The notes under the pieces are model-generated. The model had not been told where the DNA came from, did not search any database, and saw only the letters and a program-made list of their open reading frames with translations. This document shows positions 13,840 to 17,695 of a stretch of DNA of 17,695 nucleotides, piece after piece (position 1 is the first letter of the stretch; every line of letters starts with the position of its first letter). Position numbers and translations under genes: made by a program. Origin of the DNA: Anaerolineaceae bacterium (lineage in GTDB: Bacteria; Chloroflexota; Anaerolineae; Anaerolineales; Villigracilaceae); the NCBI GenBank assembly GCA_009885445.1, contig VFKQ01000188.1:1-17695 (forward strand). The letters run 5' to 3'.

Positions 13840-15696
13840 ATGGATATTACCAGCCCCCCGCCAATGGACGAAGGCTCTTCCGGTCTTGACCGCGAGCGTC
13901 GCATATTCCGTGAACTGACGCGCCGCTTGCTGAACGCCGCACTCAATCGCATATTCGCGTTGACCATGGAGCAATCGCGCCTCAGAAGCACACTCGTGAG
14001 CCTGCTGTTCATATTTGCGGGTATGCTATTCGCCTATATCGCCTTCCCTGCATCAGACTGGAAAGACTACTTGCGCAATTTCTTCGTGGCCCTGTTCGGC
14101 AACCCAGGCGCACTGAGCGCCGCAGGTGGCGAGTTGCTCAAATTTATTTGGCGCGCAGTAACCGACCCTCAGACCTTGCGCTATCTGCCAATTTTGGTAT
14201 TGCCTTACACACTCTCCATTTATTGGGCGTCGCAATATTTGTCTGATATTTTCGAGCTGGAAAATTATGCCGTTGCGCGAAAATTTGTCTCTGAGGTGGC
14301 GCTGGGCGGGAGCGAGAATTCGCTGGTCATTCGTGAAGCGCACATCACACCCGAAGACGAGAAAGACTCGCCCATTGTGTTAATCGGCGGCCCGGGCAAA
14401 CTGTCGCTTGCGCTCGACTCCGCTGTACTGGTGGAGCGGCCCGATGGGCGTCCGCGCGTAATTGGCCCGAGCGGCGAAGAGGGCGAGTCAGATGAGACGC
14501 CCGAGACAACGACCTCCAGGCGCAAGCCAACTCGGCGGCCACGCAACGTGCTCGAAGGCTTTGAACGTATTCGTCGCGACGTGATTGACTTGCGCGACCA
14601 AGTTTCAGATCTGCCCGAGATCACTGCGCGCACCCGCGACGGTATCCGAATCACCGTGGCCGACGTTCGCTTCGTATTTAATATTTTGCGCGGCGAATTA
14701 AATTCCACGCTCACCCAGCCCTACCCATTCGTCAAATCGGCGGTTAACTCACTCATTTATGGAATGACTCAAAAGGCCGTGGCAGACCCGGTAAAAATTC
14801 ACGATACGCCAAAGTCTTATTCGCAAGGCGACCCCTTACATACCCAAATCAAGTCTATGATCAATGGCGCGCTGGGGAGTTTTATTTCCTCGCGCAACCT
14901 GGGCGAATTTTTGGCCAGCATCGCCACGCCGGAGTTGGATGCAGTGCAAGAACAAGAGCGCGCAGTGCGCGATGTGAAAAAGAAGATGCTTGAACGCGGT
15001 GAGCGCGTGACCCTGCCAGATCAACCCAACGCGCCCACGTTCAGTCCACGCCCATTCTTAAGCGGGCTGGTCAGTGAATTCTCTGAGGCTTTCAAAGGTC
15101 AGGGCGAAAAGCGCGGTGTGCAAGCACAATGGGTGGGCGTGGGAACCTGGAAGATGCCCGAGGGAATTCCCAGCCAGGTGATTCCCGAAAAGCATCTGGA
15201 GGCCTGGCGCCTGACCGTGGAAAACAAACAGCGCGGCAGTAAGAAGGCGCTTGATCAAGTGGAAAAAGACGGCAAATTGCACAAAATTCAGCAACTCGTG
15301 CGCAATGGTCCGTTGACAGCCTTTCATAACCTGACTGCGAATCAAAGCGGAGAGTTGGCGAACCGCAGCATGATTCAGTCGTATATTGAGCAACTGTCTG
15401 AGGCCATGACCTCGTTGCAAAAATTTAAACTGCTTCGGCGCAGACCCAGCATTGTTGCCACATATTATTACTTGCGCCGACAAATGGCCCATGTAGTTGC
15501 CTCCCCGCCGCCCCCGCCAGCGACGCCGAACGAGCAAGCCCTCTACGACACCTTGTTGGCAAAGGTAGGGAACCTTCACGAAACGATTGAGCGATTAATA
15601 ATTCTGGAACGCGACCACTCACCCGAGGCCACGCGCGAAGCACTGCTGACACAGATTCTCAAAAACTGGGAGCGCGACATGCGCGGACAAAATTAA
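13840..15696 (+). CDS. Membrane-anchored SPFH/band-7-like protein (second of pair)
   Basis: A 618-residue protein with hydrophobic helices at about 50-69 and 114-132. A band-7-like domain follows, marked by IGGPGKLSLALDSAVLVERPDGRPRVIGP (182-210) and LPEITARTRDGIRITVADVRFVFNI (258-282), with PYPFVKSAVNSLIYGMTQKAV shortly after. A charged, low-complexity insert (about 211-237; acidic, then Arg/Lys/Thr-rich) splits the two halves. The C-terminal half is mostly helical and charged, with a Pro-rich stretch (SPPPPPATP) about 70 residues before the end. It begins 4 nt after the first SPFH gene, and the two proteins are clearly different rather than a recent duplication, which suggests a hetero-oligomer. 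psuG starts at the base after its stop codon. Function is unknown; the SPFH call rests on motifs, with no catalytic domain seen. Confidence 0.72.
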   Translation: MDITSPPPMDEGSSGLDRERRIFRELTRRLLNAALNRIFALTMEQSRLRSTLVSLLFIFAGMLFAYIAFPASDWKDYLRNFFVALFGNPGALSAAGGELLKFIWRAVTDPQTLRYLPILVLPYTLSIYWASQYLSDIFELENYAVARKFVSEVALGGSENSLVIREAHITPEDEKDSPIVLIGGPGKLSLALDSAVLVERPDGRPRVIGPSGEEGESDETPETTTSRRKPTRRPRNVLEGFERIRRDVIDLRDQVSDLPEITARTRDGIRITVADVRFVFNILRGELNSTLTQPYPFVKSAVNSLIYGMTQKAVADPVKIHDTPKSYSQGDPLHTQIKSMINGALGSFISSRNLGEFLASIATPELDAVQEQERAVRDVKKKMLERGERVTLPDQPNAPTFSPRPFLSGLVSEFSEAFKGQGEKRGVQAQWVGVGTWKMPEGIPSQVIPEKHLEAWRLTVENKQRGSKKALDQVEKDGKLHKIQQLVRNGPLTAFHNLTANQSGELANRSMIQSYIEQLSEAMTSLQKFKLLRRRPSIVATYYYLRRQMAHVVASPPPPPATPNEQALYDTLLAKVGNLHETIERLIILERDHSPEATREALLTQILKNWERDMRGQN

Positions 15697-16623
15697 ATGA
15701 CCCTGCCCTCCGCCTTCAAAATATCCTCCGACGTGAACCGCGCATTGCAAATGGGTCAGCCAGTGCTGGCGCTCGAGTCCACCGTCATCACGCATGGACT
15801 GCCCTCGCCTCACAACCTGTCGCTGGCGCGCGACATGGAAGCCGAAGCGCGCAACGAAGGCGTCACGCCCGCCACCATCGCGGTGCTGAACGGCCTCATT
15901 CAAATTGGCTTGAGTGATTCTGAACTCGAAGAACTCGCCGTAGCAAAAGCCATGAAAGTGAGTCAGCGTGACTTTGCGGCGGCCATCGTTAAAAAAGCCA
16001 GCGGCGGAACCACTGTGGCAGGCACGCTGTTTGCCGCGCACAAAGCGGGCATCAAAGTTTTTTCCACGGGCGGAATCGGCGGCGTACAAAAAGAAGCGCG
16101 CTTCGATGTCTCACCCGACATGCTCGCGCTGGCAAATACGCCCATGCTCGTCGTCTGCGCCGGGGCCAAGTCGATTCTCGATTTGCCCGCCACACTCGAA
16201 TATCTCGAAACGGTGGGCGTGCCGGTCGTGGGCTATCAGACCGACGAGTTCCCCGCCTTCTATTCGCGCCAAAGCGGACTGAAGACCAGCGCCCGAGTCG
16301 ACTCGCCCGCCGAGGCCGCCACCTTCGCCCGCGCTCACTGGGACCTCGGATTCGGGTCGGGCGTGCTGATATGTCAACCCGTCCCGAGCGGGGACGAAAT
16401 TCTGCGCAGGGAAATTGATCCCATCATCGAGCAGGCCTCCGCCGAGGCGCGCGAGAAAAAAATATCCGGTCAGGCGCTAACTCCATTTTTGCTCAAACGC
16501 ATCAACGAGTTGACTTCGGGGAAATCAATGCGCACCAACATTTCATTCCTGCTCAACAACGCACGATTGGGCGCGCAAATTGCCAAGGCCATGATGCCCG
16601 CACGCAAAGTGCGCGCGATTTAA
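15697..16623 (+). CDS. psuG: Pseudouridine-5'-phosphate glycosidase
   Basis: A 308-residue enzyme that splits pseudouridine 5'-phosphate into uracil and ribose 5-phosphate in the cytoplasm. Catalytic parts known from the E. coli enzyme are present: Glu27 in LALESTVITHGLP, Lys87 in MKVSQRD, the GGTTVAGT phosphate loop (103-110), an Asp in DVSPDML (137-143) for the metal, and Lys158 in CAGAKSILD, the Schiff-base lysine. The C-terminal NISFLLNNARLGAQIA also fits. Length is normal. Its ATG follows the stop codon of the second SPFH gene with no gap, so it belongs to that transcript. The usual partners, pseudouridine kinase (PsuK) and a transporter, are absent in the window. Confidence 0.95.
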   Translation: MTLPSAFKISSDVNRALQMGQPVLALESTVITHGLPSPHNLSLARDMEAEARNEGVTPATIAVLNGLIQIGLSDSELEELAVAKAMKVSQRDFAAAIVKKASGGTTVAGTLFAAHKAGIKVFSTGGIGGVQKEARFDVSPDMLALANTPMLVVCAGAKSILDLPATLEYLETVGVPVVGYQTDEFPAFYSRQSGLKTSARVDSPAEAATFARAHWDLGFGSGVLICQPVPSGDEILRREIDPIIEQASAEAREKKISGQALTPFLLKRINELTSGKSMRTNISFLLNNARLGAQIAKAMMPARKVRAI

Positions 16624-16631
16624 TGACGTAG

Positions 16632-16650
16632 GACGGATTGGCAATCCGTC
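16632..16650. repeat. Short palindrome after psuG
   Basis: GACGGATT and AATCCGTC are perfect 8-bp arms around GGC, 8 nt after the psuG stop codon and 22 nt before the next start. No T-run follows, so it may be a weak hairpin barrier, an RNA-stabilising end or a repeat rather than an intrinsic terminator. Confidence 0.55.
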
Positions 16651-16672
16651 ATGTCTTTATGGAGAATTTCTC

Positions 16673-17068
16673 ATGACCGCAAAAGAATTTACACTGACCA
16701 TCACTCTGCCCGCCAATGCGGAAGAAATCTTCGACGCCTGGCTCTCGAGCGAGGGACACGCCAGCATCACCGGCAGTGCCGCGCAAGTGAACGAATCTGT
16801 CGGCGGAAAATTCTCGGCCTGGGACGGCTACATTTGGGGCACGACGCTGGAGATGGCACGTCCGCGCAGGATTTTGCAGGCGTGGCGCACAAGCGAATTC
16901 CCCGAAGGTGCGCCAGATTCGATGGTTGAGATTACTTTTGAAAAAGTAAAGGGCGGAACGAAGTTATCCCTGCGGCACTGGAAGATGCCCGAGGGACAGG
17001 AAGAAAGTTACAAACAGGGTTGGGAGGATTTTTACTTCAAGCCGATGCGGGAATATTTTAAAAAATAA
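16673..17068 (+). CDS. AHSA1/SRPBCC-domain protein
   Basis: A 131-residue protein of the SRPBCC (START-like) superfamily, AHSA1 subgroup. It has the usual opening KEFTLTITLPANAEEIFDAWLSSEGHASITG, the central VGGKFSAWDGYIWGTTLEM and the late GWEDFYFKPMREYF helix. These proteins form a helix-grip pocket and bind lipids, hydrophobic molecules or partner proteins; no enzyme function can be assigned. It has its own ribosome-binding site (GGAG, 8 nt before the ATG). It may be read through from psuG across a short palindrome. Its stop codon overlaps the left arm of a shared bidirectional terminator. Confidence 0.88.
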   Translation: MTAKEFTLTITLPANAEEIFDAWLSSEGHASITGSAAQVNESVGGKFSAWDGYIWGTTLEMARPRRILQAWRTSEFPEGAPDSMVEITFEKVKGGTKLSLRHWKMPEGQEESYKQGWEDFYFKPMREYFKK

Positions 17069-17105
17069 ACCGTAGAGACGTTGCAATGTAACGTCTCTAC
17101 GGTTT
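17067..17105. terminator. Palindromic bidirectional terminator between convergent genes
   Basis: A perfect 16-bp stem (17067-17082 with 17090-17105; core CCGTAGAGACGTT) around a 7-nt loop, with a short A tract on one side and T tract on the other, so it can stop both strands. It overlaps the stop codon of the AHSA1 gene and contains the last two codons and stop of the thioesterase. It resembles a widely spread intergenic palindromic repeat, which is recall and not checked here. Confidence 0.8.
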
Positions 17106-17591
17106 TGCGTTATCCAATAATTCCTGCACCAATTTCTCGGGGACTTGCACTGCGATCACTTCACCGCGCACGGTGATGACTCCATTTACGATTAACCATT
17201 CTTCGATTATCACTTTGCGCCCCTTCACTTCTTTCACTTTCGCGCGCACTTCGAGCACGGGGCCCAGCGGCGTAGGCTTGAGATAATCTACATGCAGGGA
17301 TGCAGTAAGATAGCGCAGATTCGGCAACGAGTCCATGGCGCGGTCTTCGGCGCGGTAACCAGCCGCGGCGGCAGTGCCGGTGCCGTGACAGTCTATCAGC
17401 GAGGCCAGCAATCCGCCGTAGACGTAGCCCGGGAGCGCGGTGTGAAATGGCTTGGGTTGAAAGTGACAGACGGATTCGTCGCCGTCCCAAAAACTTTTAA
17501 TTTGGTGGCCGTGTTCGTTGAGACTCCCGCATCCATAACAGTGGGCGAAATTTTTTGCTTCGTAATAATCTTGAAAGGCTTTTTCGGGCAT
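17097..17591 (-). CDS. PaaI-family hotdog thioesterase
   Basis: A 164-residue hotdog-fold protein likely to hydrolyse an acyl-CoA thioester in the cytoplasm. The N-terminal HCYGCG (17-22) with paired cysteines is typical of one PaaI/THEM4-like subgroup, and the hotdog helix segment PGYVYGGLLASLIDCHGTGTA (54-74) carries Asp67 at the usual catalytic position. The strands LHVDYLKPTPLG and VLEVRAKV complete the fold. Substrate unknown. The frame is open to 17660, but the extra N-terminus would be encoded by a palindromic repeat, so the ATG at 17591 is preferred, with GGAG about 11 nt upstream. The final residues and stop codon fall inside the shared terminator palindrome. Confidence 0.88.
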   Translation of the reverse strand: MPEKAFQDYYEAKNFAHCYGCGSLNEHGHQIKSFWDGDESVCHFQPKPFHTALPGYVYGGLLASLIDCHGTGTAAAAGYRAEDRAMDSLPNLRYLTASLHVDYLKPTPLGPVLEVRAKVKEVKGRKVIIEEWLIVNGVITVRGEVIAVQVPEKLVQELLDNAKP

Positions 17592-17632
17592 GGGTGGAAA
17601 ATCTCCGTGAAGTTTAGGTATAACAAATAAAG

Positions 17633-17659
17633 TGACAGTCACCTTAAAGGTGACTGTCA
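17633..17659. repeat. Perfect palindrome upstream of the thioesterase gene
   Basis: TGACAGTCACCTT and AAGGTGACTGTCA are perfect 13-bp inverted arms separated by one A. It lies 41 nt upstream of the thioesterase start. It could be an operator, the terminator of a gene beyond the window edge (a T-run follows on the plus strand), or a dispersed repeat. Confidence 0.65.
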
Positions 17660-17695
17660 ATTTTAGTATGTTATGGGGCTGGCGTGGGACTGCGC

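Noticed and set aside
17592..17660. N-terminal extension of the thioesterase to an ATG at 17660
   Set aside because: The added residues are the translation of a perfect palindrome (TVTFKVTVT), and a better start with GGAG upstream lies at 17591.
17661..17695. Possible C-terminal end of another minus-strand gene at the window edge
   Set aside because: A frame ending SPTPAP-stop can be read, but about ten codons are too few to support a gene.

Overview
The window reads as a chromosomal segment of a Chloroflexota bacterium, most likely Anaerolineae-like. This is an inference from overall gene content: a mitochondrial-type citrate synthase, a propeller-type sensor kinase of the kind common in that phylum, a long multiheme cytochrome, and many short palindromic intergenic repeats. 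No rRNA or marker gene is present to prove it. There are 14 protein genes (one cut by the window edge) and one tRNA. I see no prophage, transposase, CRISPR array or toxin-antitoxin pair.

Bases 1-12126 are all transcribed from the minus strand, so they read right to left. In order of transcription: a PHP-domain phosphoesterase (11452-12126); a cold-shock protein (11156-11368); a tight four-gene redox operon (7332-10811) of an 8Fe-8S ferredoxin, an FAD/NAD(P) oxidoreductase, a five-helix di-heme b membrane protein and a 17-heme membrane-anchored cytochrome c; tRNA-Pro(CGG) with a clear promoter and terminator; a two-component pair (14-blade propeller sensor kinase plus NarL/LuxR-type regulator); thioredoxin reductase; malate dehydrogenase; and the N-terminal part of citrate synthase.

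From 12192 to 17068 the plus strand is used: two long membrane-anchored SPFH/band-7-like proteins, pseudouridine-5'-phosphate glycosidase abutting them, and an AHSA1/SRPBCC protein. A PaaI-type hotdog thioesterase (17097-17591, minus) converges on the last of these and shares a palindromic terminator with it.

Two regions stand out. The redox operon looks like a complete path from cytoplasmic NAD(P)H and/or ferredoxin, through two b hemes across the membrane, to an external 17-heme wire; the final acceptor is unknown. The tandem SPFH pair fused in an operon to a nucleoside-catabolic enzyme has no function I can name and is the best candidate for an undescribed membrane system. Around the genes lie several palindromic repeats, including an ~85-bp imperfect palindrome present twice in inverted orientation.
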